Assembly: GCA_018222965.1 (NCBI GenBank)
Contig: JAAEZH010000024.1
Coordinates: forward strand, 1 to 64,000
Source: Bacteroidota bacterium
GTDB lineage: Bacteria; Bacteroidota; Bacteroidia; Chitinophagales; Saprospiraceae
Direction of reading: 5' to 3'
DNA length: 64,000 bases
A program made the translations under genes and the position numbers. Shown here piece after piece: positions 16,755 through 25,158 of this stretch. Each line of letters starts with the position of its first letter. Within the stretch, counting starts at the first letter, position 1. The notes beneath the pieces are model-generated. The model was not told the DNA's origin, did no database searches, and worked only from the letters and a program-made list of their open reading frames with translations.

Positions 16755-17549
16755 TCAAGTTACTTTGATATTTCGAATGATCCGGGCAAACAGGCGCGGG
16801 AAGAACCGCTTGACATAAACTCCCATCTTTTCTCGTCCGCCAATCACTACTTCAATTTTGCCTTTTTGCATTGCTCTAATGATTTTCCGGGCAAGTACAG
16901 CAGGTTCCATACCGGCTTTTTGAGCATCGTCCATTTTATTTTGCTTACTGCCATCTGCAGTTACCGCGTTGATGGACACATTTGTCTTTACGAATCCCGG
17001 ACAAACCATAAGAACCCGTAACCCCTGCTCGTGTCCTTCGGCCCGTAAGGAGTCAAAAAAGCCATGTAGCGCATGCTTTGAAGCGGCATAGCCGGAACGC
17101 AGGGGCGACCCAAATTTCCCGGTCAGGCTGCTAATGGTGATGATCTGCCCGGAGCCCTGATCCAACATAGCAGGAACAAGGGCTTTGGTAAGAGCTACCG
17201 AACCGAAAAAATTAATATCCATAATCTTTTTATCGATCTCCAAAGGGGTATCCTTTACCAGGCTTCGTTGGGAAATCCCGGCATTGTTGATGAGTATATC
17301 GACAGTTCCGATTTCCTTTAAGACCCGCGCAGCACAAGCAGCTACTTCATCATGCAGGGCAACATCCAGGGGTTCAATGTGTACGGCCTTAGCCCCTTTA
17401 CAGGATTGAGCAACCCGTTCCAGGTCCGGTCTTTTTCTGCTTGAAAGGATGAGTTCTGATCCCGCTTTCGCGAAAGCGTAAGCCAGGGCTTCTCCAATCC
17501 CGGAAGAAGCACCGGTTATCCAGACAATCTTATTTTGCAGCTCTTTCAT
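16755..17549 (-). CDS. short-chain dehydrogenase/reductase
   Basis: 264 residues. The cofactor motif TGASSGIG lies near residues 12-19, NNAG near 88-91, and the catalytic Ser-Tyr-Lys as ISSLTGKFG and YAASK at about 140-162. The C-terminal tail with Arg-Phe-Phe-Pro-Arg resembles membrane-associated DHRS7-like SDRs. Substrate unknown. ATG 17549 is chosen because it directly precedes the first Rossmann strand; the longer frame to 17612 would overlap the -7 box of mrp. It carries a perfect palindrome CGCTTTCGCGAAAGCG at 17463-17478. Confidence 0.92.
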   Translation of the reverse strand: MKELQNKIVWITGASSGIGEALAYAFAKAGSELILSSRKRPDLERVAQSCKGAKAVHIEPLDVALHDEVAACAARVLKEIGTVDILINNAGISQRSLVKDTPLEIDKKIMDINFFGSVALTKALVPAMLDQGSGQIITISSLTGKFGSPLRSGYAASKHALHGFFDSLRAEGHEQGLRVLMVCPGFVKTNVSINAVTADGSKQNKMDDAQKAGMEPAVLARKIIRAMQKGKIEVVIGGREKMGVYVKRFFPRLFARIIRNIKVT

Positions 17550-17601
17550 ACCTACAAAGGAAATAAAAAAGCACAAAACCAGAATCCCTCTTTTTTTGTT
17601 G

Positions 17602-17609
17602 TAATTTTG
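17602..17609 (+). promoter_or_regulatory. -7 promoter box TAATTTTG of mrp
   Basis: Exact match to TAnnTTTG, ending 10 bases before ATG 17619, again giving a very short or absent leader. A -33 TTTG at normal distance is not seen. Confidence 0.4.
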
Positions 17610-17618
17610 CAAACAGAT

Positions 17619-18707
17619 ATGGAAAAGAAAAAGATACTTGATGCATTGGCTTCCGTTACTGATCCCAACACCGGGAAAGACATCATGTCAATGCATATGG
17701 TGGAAGCATTAAAAGTAGAAGGGAATACGGTTTCTTTCAATCTCGTACTCCCAAATTTGAAAAATGAGCACAAGCAAGCAATGAATTTTGCCTGCATGGG
17801 GGCTATCCAGAAAATCTATCCGGAGGCTGATGTGCATGTGCATATGCTTAGCAATAACCCGGAGGCTGCTTCTGAAAAGGATACCCGCCTGAATCAGGTG
17901 AAAAACATCATTTGCGTTGCTTCCGGAAAAGGAGGCGTTGGCAAATCAACCGTAGCTGTTAACCTGGCACTCGGACTGAAAGAACTGGGAGCTCGTGTCG
18001 GACTTATCGATGCGGATGTATACGGCCCTTCTATTCCTACTATGTTGGGGCTGCAGGGGAAACGCCCGGTAGTTCGGGAAGTATATGGTAAGCCGAAAAT
18101 TACGCCGCTCATGGCTTACGGATTGCCCGTCATGTCTATGGGATTTATTGTGGATCCGGAGCAGGCAGTTGTTTTGCGAGGGCCTCGTCTGGGTGGCATC
18201 ATTCAGCAGTTTTTTAACGAGGTTCTTTGGGAACCAATGGATTACCTGATCGTGGATCTGCCTCCGGGAACCGGTGATGTACAGCTTTCGTTGGTGCAAA
18301 CGGTACCCGTTACAGGTGCCGTAATGGTCACTACACCCCAGGACGTAGCTTTGGCGGATGCGCTTAAGGCTATGAATATGTTTAAGCTGCCATCAGTGAA
18401 TGTTCCGATCCTTGGGGTCGTTGAAAATATGAGCTGGTTTACTCCGGCAGAACTTCCGAATAATAAGTATTACCTTTTCGGAAAGGAAGGCGGCAAGAAG
18501 TTGGTAAAAGAAAGCAACTCCATGTTGTTGGGACAGATTCCAATTGTACAAAGTATTCGGGAATCCGGAGATGCCGGAAAACCAGCTGTGTTGCAGGAAG
18601 ACAGTCCAAGCCGGGAAGCTTTCCTAAAAGTTGCCAAAAATGTAATGCGCCAAACAGCGATCAGAAATGAGATGATGGCGCCCACTCAAATAGTTGATGT
18701 TAAGTAA
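17619..18707 (+). CDS. mrp: Mrp/ApbC family Fe-S cluster carrier ATPase
   Basis: 362 residues: an N-terminal DUF59 (MIP18-type) domain (about 1-80) and a P-loop domain with deviant Walker A SGKGGVGKST at 102-111, DADVYGPSIP and DLPPGTGD. It carries [4Fe-4S] clusters to apoproteins. Many Mrp proteins have CxxC after VENMS; here the text is VENMSWFTPAELPNN with no Cys, a substitution I recall as common in this phylum. It begins a tight unit with a NifU-C-like gene and pyrF. Confidence 0.93.
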   Translation: MEKKKILDALASVTDPNTGKDIMSMHMVEALKVEGNTVSFNLVLPNLKNEHKQAMNFACMGAIQKIYPEADVHVHMLSNNPEAASEKDTRLNQVKNIICVASGKGGVGKSTVAVNLALGLKELGARVGLIDADVYGPSIPTMLGLQGKRPVVREVYGKPKITPLMAYGLPVMSMGFIVDPEQAVVLRGPRLGGIIQQFFNEVLWEPMDYLIVDLPPGTGDVQLSLVQTVPVTGAVMVTTPQDVALADALKAMNMFKLPSVNVPILGVVENMSWFTPAELPNNKYYLFGKEGGKKLVKESNSMLLGQIPIVQSIRESGDAGKPAVLQEDSPSREAFLKVAKNVMRQTAIRNEMMAPTQIVDVK

Positions 18708-18712
18708 GAATC

Positions 18713-18973
18713 ATGGGAGACACAGATAAAAAAGAACTGATCCAAAAAATTGACAAAGCCCTGGACGATGTACGTCCGCACCTGGCTGTCGATGGAGGAG
18801 ATGTTGAGGTAGTTGGAGTCACAGAGGAGATGATGGTTCAGATCAAATGGCTGGGTACCTGTGAGAATTGTTCCATGTCTACTATGACAATGAAAGCCGG
18901 TGTGGAGCAAGCTATAAAAGGACGCGTTCCTCAAATAACCGGTGTCGTTGCAGTTAACGGAGTAAACGTCTGA
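18713..18973 (+). CDS. NifU C-terminal-like Fe-S scaffold protein
   Basis: 86 residues, a stand-alone NifU_C/Nfu domain: an initial helix, VRPHLAVDGGDVEVV, the cluster-binding CENC pair (LGTCENCSMS) and a final Val-rich segment. It should accept or donate a [4Fe-4S] cluster and is 5 bases after mrp, which fits a shared role in Fe-S delivery. Six bases separate it from pyrF. Confidence 0.93.
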   Translation: MGDTDKKELIQKIDKALDDVRPHLAVDGGDVEVVGVTEEMMVQIKWLGTCENCSMSTMTMKAGVEQAIKGRVPQITGVVAVNGVNV

Positions 18974-18979
18974 TTTCCT

Positions 18980-19795
18980 ATGACCAAAAATGAACTTGTT
19001 GCTCGTATTCGCGAGCAACAGTCTTTTCTTTGCGTTGGACTGGACCCGGTCCTTGAAAGAATTCCTGCCTTTTTACATGAAATGGATGATCCGGTTTTCG
19101 AATTCAATCGACGGATCATTGATGCTACCAAAGATCTCTGCGTCGCGTACAAACCGAATACCGCTTTTTATGAAGCCCTCGGTGTTAAAGGATGGGAAAG
19201 CCTCCAAAAAACCCTGGATTATATCCCGGATACCCACCTGAAAATTGCCGATGCAAAAAGAGGCGATATCGGAAATACTTCCAAGGCTTATGCAAAAGCT
19301 TTTTTTGAGAGCCTTTCGGCGGATGCCCTCACCGTTGCTCCCTATATGGGGCGAGACAGTGTAGAACCCTTTTTGGCTTTTCCCGATAAATGGGTAGTTC
19401 TTCTTGCCCTGACCTCTAACGCCGGCAGCGGTGATTTTCAAATGACTACAGATGCAGCTGGTGAAACGCTTTACGCGAAAGTTTTGCGCATTTCTCAGGA
19501 ATATAAAGATGCAGATCGCCTAATGTATGTCATTGGCGCCACCCATCCGGATTTGATTGGTACGGTAAGGTCTCTGGCTCCGGATCATTTCTTCCTGGTC
19601 CCTGGTGTAGGCGCACAAGGGGGCGATTTGGAAGCTGTTGCAAAACAGGGAATGAATAAAGATGTCGGACTACTGGTCAATTCTTCCCGCGGAATAATCT
19701 ATGCTGGTGAAGGAACTGATTTTGCCGAGCGGGCCAGAGAGAGTGCATTGACCCTTCAGAAACAGATGGCTGCGCTTTTATCAGAAGTGAACTAA
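18980..19795 (+). CDS. pyrF: orotidine 5'-phosphate decarboxylase (type 2)
   Basis: 271 residues. FLCVGLDP near residues 15-22, the KIADAKRGDIGNTS catalytic segment (Lys-x-Asp-x-Lys-x-x-Asp type), APYMGRDS and PGVGAQGG are typical of the longer, type 2 OMP decarboxylases. It converts OMP to UMP. It is co-directional with mrp and the NifU-like gene. The last 15 bases overlap the 3' end of the convergent nuclease gene. Confidence 0.95.
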   Translation: MTKNELVARIREQQSFLCVGLDPVLERIPAFLHEMDDPVFEFNRRIIDATKDLCVAYKPNTAFYEALGVKGWESLQKTLDYIPDTHLKIADAKRGDIGNTSKAYAKAFFESLSADALTVAPYMGRDSVEPFLAFPDKWVVLLALTSNAGSGDFQMTTDAAGETLYAKVLRISQEYKDADRLMYVIGATHPDLIGTVRSLAPDHFFLVPGVGAQGGDLEAVAKQGMNKDVGLLVNSSRGIIYAGEGTDFAERARESALTLQKQMAALLSEVN

Positions 19796-21172
19796 TTTGA
19801 TACGCGGATTATCCACCAGGAAGCGGCGAATAATTCGATGGGTTTCCGGATTGTGATTGAAGGGTTTAATTAGTTCGCGGAGTTGGTCGGGATGCTGCAT
19901 GGAATCATTGGCATCTGCATAACCAAATCCTCTGTAAGCGCCTTCTTCAACCAATACCACCGCCCATTCTTCTGTCTGTCGACCTTTATCGAGGATGAAG
20001 AAGTTTTCTTTCATCTGTGTGGATATGCGTTCCATGGCTTCTTCCACTCTTTCATTATAGGTTTCTACCGATTCTTCTCCCGTACAAACGCCATGACATT
20101 GTTTTAGGTGATAGGAAAAGCAGGGACCACTTCCTTTTTCAATGCCACACATCTTGGGGCAAAGCTCAAACTTGTGCAATACCGATTTGATATGCCCGGC
20201 CGCACGCGATTGTTTGGGATATTCCGAAAGGATATTAAATTTTGCCCGTACATTTTTGTTGTTGCGGCAATTGTCCAGTCTTATTCGTCCTGCTTCATCT
20301 GTATAGGAGTACACTACAAAAGGAAACCTTTTTACCCGTTGTGCCCGATTTATAGGAGGAGCGAGTCGTTTGATCTCATCAGATTCCAGCAATAAGGCCA
20401 CCAACTCACTACCCGTTATTTCAAAACTGATATCGTCTACGTGCTTTTGGAGCAATCGAGCTTTGGGCGTTTTCTTGGAGAAATGCGAGGCTACTCTTTT
20501 TTTGATGTTCGTGCTCTTTCCTACATAAACCACATCTCCCTGCTCGTCGTGGAAATAATACACGCCACAGGATTCCGGCAGTTGATGAATGCGCTCAATG
20601 TTTAAGTTTTTGGGCAAGAGGGATTCGCGGATGCCCATGTTGACCATTTGAGTGATCTGGTTTTCAGATTCCTGCTCTTGAAGAATCTTATCGAAAAGCA
20701 CCGAGGTAGCCTGGGCATCTGCCATGGCCCGGTGCCTGTCGTTTACTTTTATCCTGAAATGCCGGATGAGGTTTCCGAGGCTGTAGGAGGGGAGTCCCGG
20801 AAAAACCTGTCGACTGAGGCGAACGGTACAAAGCGTTTTTCGGGTATAGGTATATCCCAGTCTTTTGAATTCTTCCCGCAGGAAACTGTAATCAAAGCGC
20901 ACATTATGTGCCACAAAGACACAATTTTCGGTCATCTCGACCACTTGTTTGGCGATTTCAAAAAAACGGGGAGCATCCTCCACCATTTCCTGTGAAATTC
21001 CTGTCAATTCAGTGATGCCATATGGAATCGGACATTCCGGGTTGACCAGGCTTTCAAAACGATTAATCACCTGAACACCATCGTGGATCACAATCGCCAC
21101 CTCGGTTATCCGGTCTCTGTTTGACCTGCCCCCGGTGGTTTCAAGATCTACTATGGCGTAGGTTTTGCTCAA
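19781..21172 (-). CDS. DnaQ-like 3'-5' exonuclease fused to UvrC/Cho-type GIY-YIG nuclease
   Basis: 463 residues with two nuclease domains. Residues 1-170 are a DEDD exonuclease: DLETTGG (Asp9, Glu11), VAHNVRFDYSFL and HRAMADAQAT. Residues about 195-280 are a GIY-YIG domain with CGVYYFHDEQGDVVYVGKS and IKKRVASHF. The remaining 180 residues are a conserved C-terminal region with Cys-rich FELCPKMCGIEKGSGPC and an LKQCHGVC segment. Such fusions are known in Bacteroidota and Actinobacteria and are thought to act in DNA repair, the nick made by GIY-YIG and the end trimmed by the exonuclease being inference. Convergent 15-base overlap with pyrF. Confidence 0.9.
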   Translation of the reverse strand: MSKTYAIVDLETTGGRSNRDRITEVAIVIHDGVQVINRFESLVNPECPIPYGITELTGISQEMVEDAPRFFEIAKQVVEMTENCVFVAHNVRFDYSFLREEFKRLGYTYTRKTLCTVRLSRQVFPGLPSYSLGNLIRHFRIKVNDRHRAMADAQATSVLFDKILQEQESENQITQMVNMGIRESLLPKNLNIERIHQLPESCGVYYFHDEQGDVVYVGKSTNIKKRVASHFSKKTPKARLLQKHVDDISFEITGSELVALLLESDEIKRLAPPINRAQRVKRFPFVVYSYTDEAGRIRLDNCRNNKNVRAKFNILSEYPKQSRAAGHIKSVLHKFELCPKMCGIEKGSGPCFSYHLKQCHGVCTGEESVETYNERVEEAMERISTQMKENFFILDKGRQTEEWAVVLVEEGAYRGFGYADANDSMQHPDQLRELIKPFNHNPETHRIIRRFLVDNPRIKLVHF

Positions 21173-21268
21173 GTTTTAACGAATTGGAAAGATTTATTCG
21201 CTGCCGTGATACAAAGATTACTTTAACTTAGGGTCTGCTAGGGCAACTACTTTTAAAACAATTTGGTT

Positions 21269-22543
21269 GTGAAATTACACTTTTTTGTTGGAATTGCAAT
21301 TTCTCTCATTCTGGTTTTTGGATTTTGTCGCAGTCCGCTTCCTGCCATTGCGGGGCTGGATACCGGATTAATTCCAGGAACCAAAGTTTTTCCTTTCGAA
21401 ACCACTATGGTAGATACCAATTGGCAGGTACCGATGATGCCCCCAATTCGAACAGGAGCGGAGCAAATGAATCTGTATCTGGAAAAGCTGGAAGGCAAAA
21501 AACTGGGTTTGGTGGTAAACCATTCTTCCTTGATCGGTGACACACACCTGGTGGATAGTTTGCTTGCTTTGGGGATGGACATTGTGTTGTTATTTGCTCC
21601 GGAGCATGGATTTAGAGGAACGGCTGATGCAGGCGCTACGGTAAAAGATGGACAGGATGTTTCCTCTGGTTTGCCCATCAGGTCCTTGTACGGAAGCAAT
21701 AAAAAACCCAAACAATCCGACATCAATAAACTGGATTTGGTCCTTTTTGATGCACAGGATGTGGGTGCTCGCTTTTACACCTATATCAGTACGTTACACT
21801 ATGTAATGGAGGCTTGCGCCGAAAATAATGTTCCCTTATTATTGTTGGATCGGCCTAATCCCAATGCACATTATATTGACGGCCCGGTTTTAAATCCGGA
21901 ATTCTCCTCCTTTGTAGGTATGCATCCCGTGCCGGTTGTGTATGGCATGACCATTGGCGAATTTGCTCAAATGATCAATGGAGAAGGTTGGTTGAATGGC
22001 GGTATTAAATGTGATCTGGAGGTTGTTCCGCTTGCCTGGTATCATCATCAGCGCGCTTATGATCTTCCCGTACGTCCCTCTCCCAATTTACCGAATGCGC
22101 TTTCCATTCAATTGTATCCCAGTCTTTGTTTTTTTGAAGGCACGCAGATCAATGCGGGAAGAGGAACAGACATTCCCTTTCAATGTTACGGCGCTCCTGC
22201 ACTGCTGAAAGGAAATTACACCTATACACCACAATCCAACTTCGGGGCTAAGTACCCGAAACACAAAGGGCAAAATTGTACCGGCTATAATCTGTCGGAT
22301 TTGGATTGGATGGCATTACACGATAAGCCGGGCATCGACCTGACTTACCTGCTGGAGTCCTATATCTTTTACGCCGAACCGGATGCTTTCTTTCTGGAAA
22401 ACGGATTCTTTGATCTCCTGGCAGGTACCGATCAATTGCGCAAACAGATTCTTGCCGGTTGGACGGAGGCTCAAATTCGCGAAAGCTGGAAGGAAGATTT
22501 GGATGCGTTTAAGCTTGTACGGAAGAAGTATTTGATTTATTAA
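21269..22543 (+). CDS. namZ: NamZ-like exo-beta-N-acetylmuramidase (DUF1343)
   Basis: About 424 residues of the DUF1343 family. Marks are GLVVNHSSLIGDTHLVD, LFAPEHGFRG, DAQDVGARFYTY, LLDRPNPN and GMTIGEFAQMING in that order. NamZ removes terminal N-acetylmuramic acid from peptidoglycan fragments during cell-wall recycling. A hydrophobic leader ends in Phe-Gly-Phe-Cys, a likely lipobox, so it is probably a periplasmic lipoprotein. There is no ATG; GTG 21269 is preferred, with TTG 21263 two codons upstream as an alternative. Short repeats follow its stop. Confidence 0.9.
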   Translation: MKLHFFVGIAISLILVFGFCRSPLPAIAGLDTGLIPGTKVFPFETTMVDTNWQVPMMPPIRTGAEQMNLYLEKLEGKKLGLVVNHSSLIGDTHLVDSLLALGMDIVLLFAPEHGFRGTADAGATVKDGQDVSSGLPIRSLYGSNKKPKQSDINKLDLVLFDAQDVGARFYTYISTLHYVMEACAENNVPLLLLDRPNPNAHYIDGPVLNPEFSSFVGMHPVPVVYGMTIGEFAQMINGEGWLNGGIKCDLEVVPLAWYHHQRAYDLPVRPSPNLPNALSIQLYPSLCFFEGTQINAGRGTDIPFQCYGAPALLKGNYTYTPQSNFGAKYPKHKGQNCTGYNLSDLDWMALHDKPGIDLTYLLESYIFYAEPDAFFLENGFFDLLAGTDQLRKQILAGWTEAQIRESWKEDLDAFKLVRKKYLIY

Positions 22544-22605
22544 TGCAGAATGCAGAATGCAGAATGCAGAAGGTGGAATGCAGAAGGTTGAAGGTGGAAT
22601 TTTGA
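22543..22605. repeat. degenerate 7-bp tandem repeat (TGCAGAA)
   Basis: Directly after the namZ stop come four TGCAGAA units and then imperfect AGGTGGAA words. It is the same spacer repeat type as at 3558-3615 and 42757. Confidence 0.8.
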
Positions 22606-22626
22606 ATTGGCAGGTACAAGCTAAAT

Positions 22627-22674
22627 TCGCATCAAACGCATCAAACGCATCAAACGCATCAAACGCATCAAAAC
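22627..22674. repeat. 9-bp tandem repeat, unit GCATCAAAC, five copies
   Basis: Five copies of GCATCAAAC, the last imperfect. The TGA stop of the minus-strand gene ending at 22668 lies inside the last unit, so the repeat supplies the stop codon of that gene. Confidence 0.9.
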
Positions 22675-24719
22675 TTCCAGGCAATTTGCGCCTTTAACTC
22701 TGTTCTGCGATTGCTGTCGATTTTATAGGGACCGGCTCCGATTGATTCCCGATTTGGCAGAAACAATCGGGCGAATCGGAATTCTACTACTAAATCACTG
22801 GTAGCTCGAAAGCGCGTATTGATGTAGAAGCGACTTCCCCGATCGTAATAGGCTGGTATGGAGAACTGATAAAGTAAGTCGTTTTCAAAATTGTAAAATC
22901 GGGTATTGTAATCGTCTGTTTCAAACAGCGCATACCTGGCAGAGAATGACAGTGGAAAGGAGCGGGGCCGATAGATCACATCCTGATAGGCCATCCAACC
23001 CTGACTTTGGTCGGCCTCCGCAGGATTGTAAGTGCGCCAACCAATGCGTGAACGCAGTTCCAGTGATTTGGTAATCTTGTATTCAAAGTGCAGGCGTGTG
23101 GAAAACCAGCGACCTTCACTGATGTAATCGGTTTTCCCTTCATTGTCAGACACATTAAATTCCTTGGCTTCTCCGCGGATTTGAAGATAGATACGCCAGG
23201 TTCGTTTTTTGAATCGTTCCAATCGCAGCAGCCAGTCAGAACCTCTGGAAGGGGAGTCTATCAAATACCGAAGCCAGGGATGTTTGTATAAATCGTAATA
23301 CCCATTCACCAACCAACCCTTTTGCGGTCTCCAGGTAAATCCGGCATATATTCCCTGCTCGTTTCTTGTTTCCCGCGTTTCCGCGAATGCATCTCCGTGC
23401 AGGGTCTGGAAGTTGTAGGCAAAATCCCTATAGAGCAGGGCGACGTCCAATTGCCTGTTTACGGCAGCCAACAGACCGTTGGTATGAGCTATGGCTCCAT
23501 TGTCACTCATAGCAACTTCTCCAAAACCGTGTAAGCCTTTCCAGCGCCAGTCGTAATCCACGCTCATATTGAGCAGTCGATCTCCCTGAAAGTAAAACCG
23601 ATTGTATAATCGGTTGTCGCGTTGAAGCGGAGCAGACAGGCCGGAGTTAATCAGATTAAAAGCAAGGTGATATCTTTTTCCTTTCCATTTGACAGATCCT
23701 CCCTGGCTAAACTCCACGATGTTTCTCTTCGAGGCCGCTTCACTGGGTATTCGGTGAAAACCAGTAATGATGATGGAGGAAACTATATCATTCTGAAAGG
23801 TGGTGTCATCCAGTCGGGCATCTACGCGATTGATGGAGCCAAACAGAGTTAGTTCCAGGTTTTCAATTGGACGTAGTCGCACAGCTGCCCCCCGGAAGAA
23901 ATCCACTTCATTAACAGACGCATACGGCCCTAATGGCCGCGACGGACGAAGAATGCGCACAGCATCGGCGCTTTTACCGTATCCAAATCCGGAATAAGCA
24001 ATCAATCCCTGCCCCAGGGAAACTCTGAAATCTCCCAGTGCCAGGTCAGGCATCCAGCTTCGGTAGTTGCGCAGATAAAAATGCGCCGAGTAATAATCAA
24101 AGCCATAGGGATTTGACTCCCCAAACAGCGCCTCCCCCGGATCTTTTTCCGCCGTAAGGCCATAATAAAGCCGGTTCTCAAAGGTGTGCTTATATCTCAG
24201 GTAATATCTGTTTGGATCGCCGAGAAACTGCCTGTCGGGATCTGGATTGATTTCTCCGTCATAAGGTTCCAGATTTGTGCTCCACCTCAGGAACAGTCGA
24301 TTGTCTCCCTGAACCAACATCTTTCCGAGTGGCTGCCTGAAATCGTCCAAATTGCCTCCCACCTTTACAAAGGGGAGTATGTTTTTAATGCTTATGAGGT
24401 CAAAGCCGGGGATTGCCTGTAATTCATAAATAGAGATCAGTTCCCCGGTTTCCAGCCTGTAGGAGAGAAACCGATCGATTTGAATATCTGAAAGCAGTCT
24501 GATTTCCTCCAGATCCTCCCGACTGGCTGTGTTTAGATCCAGTGGATTTTCCCGGAAATATTCCAGCCCTTCAAAAAGGGTGTTGTGATCCAGGTCTGAG
24601 GTCTCAATATTGTTTTGCAGGATATCTTCAACCAGGATGTCGGATGTTTCTACCGAGTCTATTTGCGCAGTAAGTGTCTGCGAAAAAAGGCAAAAGAGCA
24701 AAGGCAGTATCCGAATCAT
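22668..24719 (-). CDS. outer-membrane beta-barrel protein with N-terminal helix-hairpin-helix region
   Basis: 683 residues. Signal peptide ends near Leu-Thr-Ala-Gln (about 19). Residues about 50-130 hold helix-hairpin-helix text of ComEA type (NPLDLNTASREDLEEIRLL, then LQAIPGFDLISIKNILPF). From about 140 to the end are alternating aromatic/polar strands such as RLFLRWSTNLEP and YYLRYKHTF, ending in a terminal strand closing with Phe, as in an outer-membrane barrel. HhH modules usually bind DNA; a role in DNA contact at the surface is inference only. The gene stands alone and its stop is within a 9-bp repeat. Confidence 0.8.
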   Translation of the reverse strand: MIRILPLLFCLFSQTLTAQIDSVETSDILVEDILQNNIETSDLDHNTLFEGLEYFRENPLDLNTASREDLEEIRLLSDIQIDRFLSYRLETGELISIYELQAIPGFDLISIKNILPFVKVGGNLDDFRQPLGKMLVQGDNRLFLRWSTNLEPYDGEINPDPDRQFLGDPNRYYLRYKHTFENRLYYGLTAEKDPGEALFGESNPYGFDYYSAHFYLRNYRSWMPDLALGDFRVSLGQGLIAYSGFGYGKSADAVRILRPSRPLGPYASVNEVDFFRGAAVRLRPIENLELTLFGSINRVDARLDDTTFQNDIVSSIIITGFHRIPSEAASKRNIVEFSQGGSVKWKGKRYHLAFNLINSGLSAPLQRDNRLYNRFYFQGDRLLNMSVDYDWRWKGLHGFGEVAMSDNGAIAHTNGLLAAVNRQLDVALLYRDFAYNFQTLHGDAFAETRETRNEQGIYAGFTWRPQKGWLVNGYYDLYKHPWLRYLIDSPSRGSDWLLRLERFKKRTWRIYLQIRGEAKEFNVSDNEGKTDYISEGRWFSTRLHFEYKITKSLELRSRIGWRTYNPAEADQSQGWMAYQDVIYRPRSFPLSFSARYALFETDDYNTRFYNFENDLLYQFSIPAYYDRGSRFYINTRFRATSDLVVEFRFARLFLPNRESIGAGPYKIDSNRRTELKAQIAWKF

Positions 24720-24778
24720 TAGCAGGTATTGAGTTGGCTATAAATGTAGCAGTAAGAACCAATAATCAAAAATGGTGG

Positions 24779-24797
24779 GCCGGGAATCTTTCCCGGC
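24779..24797. other. inverted repeat GCCGGGAA-tct-TTCCCGGC
   Basis: An 8-bp perfect stem with a 3-base loop in the spacer between the HhH-barrel gene and glutamine synthetase. No T-tract follows, so it is not called a terminator. It may be a protein site or an RNA hairpin upstream of the divergent genes. Confidence 0.5.
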
Positions 24798-24851
24798 AGG
24801 AGAAGATTGTGATCTGAGTACTTCGCTAATTCCGGAGGTACTTAAAAAAAG

Positions 24852-24871
24852 TTATCCACAAATGTGGAAAA
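24852..24871. promoter_or_regulatory. inverted pair of DnaA-box-like sites
   Basis: TTATCCACA at 24852-24860 is an exact match to the classical DnaA box. Two bases later TGTGGAAAA (24863-24871) is its inverted copy with one change. The pair sits in a 486-base spacer between divergent genes. It could be a DnaA-controlled site or part of a small origin-like cluster; a pair alone does not show an origin. Confidence 0.4.
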
Positions 24872-24962
24872 CTCACTGCCGAATTATCGGGCGCCAACCA
24901 AAGGAAATTCCAAATATACCAGTGGTCTCAGGCAATAACCTAAATAATATTCGGAATTTGGC

Positions 24963-24979
24963 GGCTTTCGCCGAAAGGC
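24963..24979. repeat. dispersed near-palindrome GGCTTTCGCCGAAAGGC (perfect copy)
   Basis: Perfect 17-base copy in the spacer upstream of the glutamine synthetase promoter. Other perfect copies are at 6879-6895 and 49696-49712. See the finding on the dispersed motif for near copies. Confidence 0.85.
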
Positions 24980-25003
24980 ACTTAATGTAAAATTTACAAT
25001 AAG

Positions 25004-25035
25004 TTTGAACGATAAAACTTTTTGCCTTAACTTTG
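25004..25035 (+). promoter_or_regulatory. promoter of glutamine synthetase leader (TTTG, 20 bp, TAACTTTG)
   Basis: A -33 TTTG at 25004-25007 and a -7 box TAACTTTG at 25028-25035 are 20 bases apart, the arrangement expected of a Bacteroidota housekeeping promoter. Transcription would begin near 25040, leaving a leader of about 165 bases before the gene. Confidence 0.65.
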
Positions 25036-25052
25036 CGTCTTAGAAAGTAATA

Positions 25053-25100
25053 ATGAAATTAAAACGGAAGATATTTTTCCTAATTCGGAATTCCGTATAA
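25053..25100 (+). CDS. putative 15-residue leader peptide
   Basis: A short frame ATG to TAA encodes MKLKRKIFFLIRNSV, within the leader between the promoter and the terminator hairpin at 25111-25158. It starts about 15 bases after the expected transcript start. It has no Gln or Glu codons, so it does not look like a classical amino-acid starvation attenuator for glutamine; it may be chance or may set ribosome position on the leader. Part of its end, CGGAATTCCG at 25086-25095, is itself a perfect palindrome. Confidence 0.35.
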   Translation: MKLKRKIFFLIRNSV

Positions 25101-25110
25101 GATATTCCTG

Positions 25111-25158
25111 AAAAGCGGTCGAGGCGGCTATTAGCTGTCCGACCGCTTTTCGTTTTTA
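25111..25158 (+). terminator. intrinsic terminator inside the glutamine synthetase leader
   Basis: AAAAGCGGTCG (25111-25121) pairs perfectly with CGACCGCTTTT (25140-25150) around an 18-base loop, followed by CGTTTTT. It lies between the promoter and the start of the gene at 25206, so it should stop transcription before the gene unless overcome, as in an attenuator. No second promoter matching TAnnTTTG is seen between it and the gene. Confidence 0.7.
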
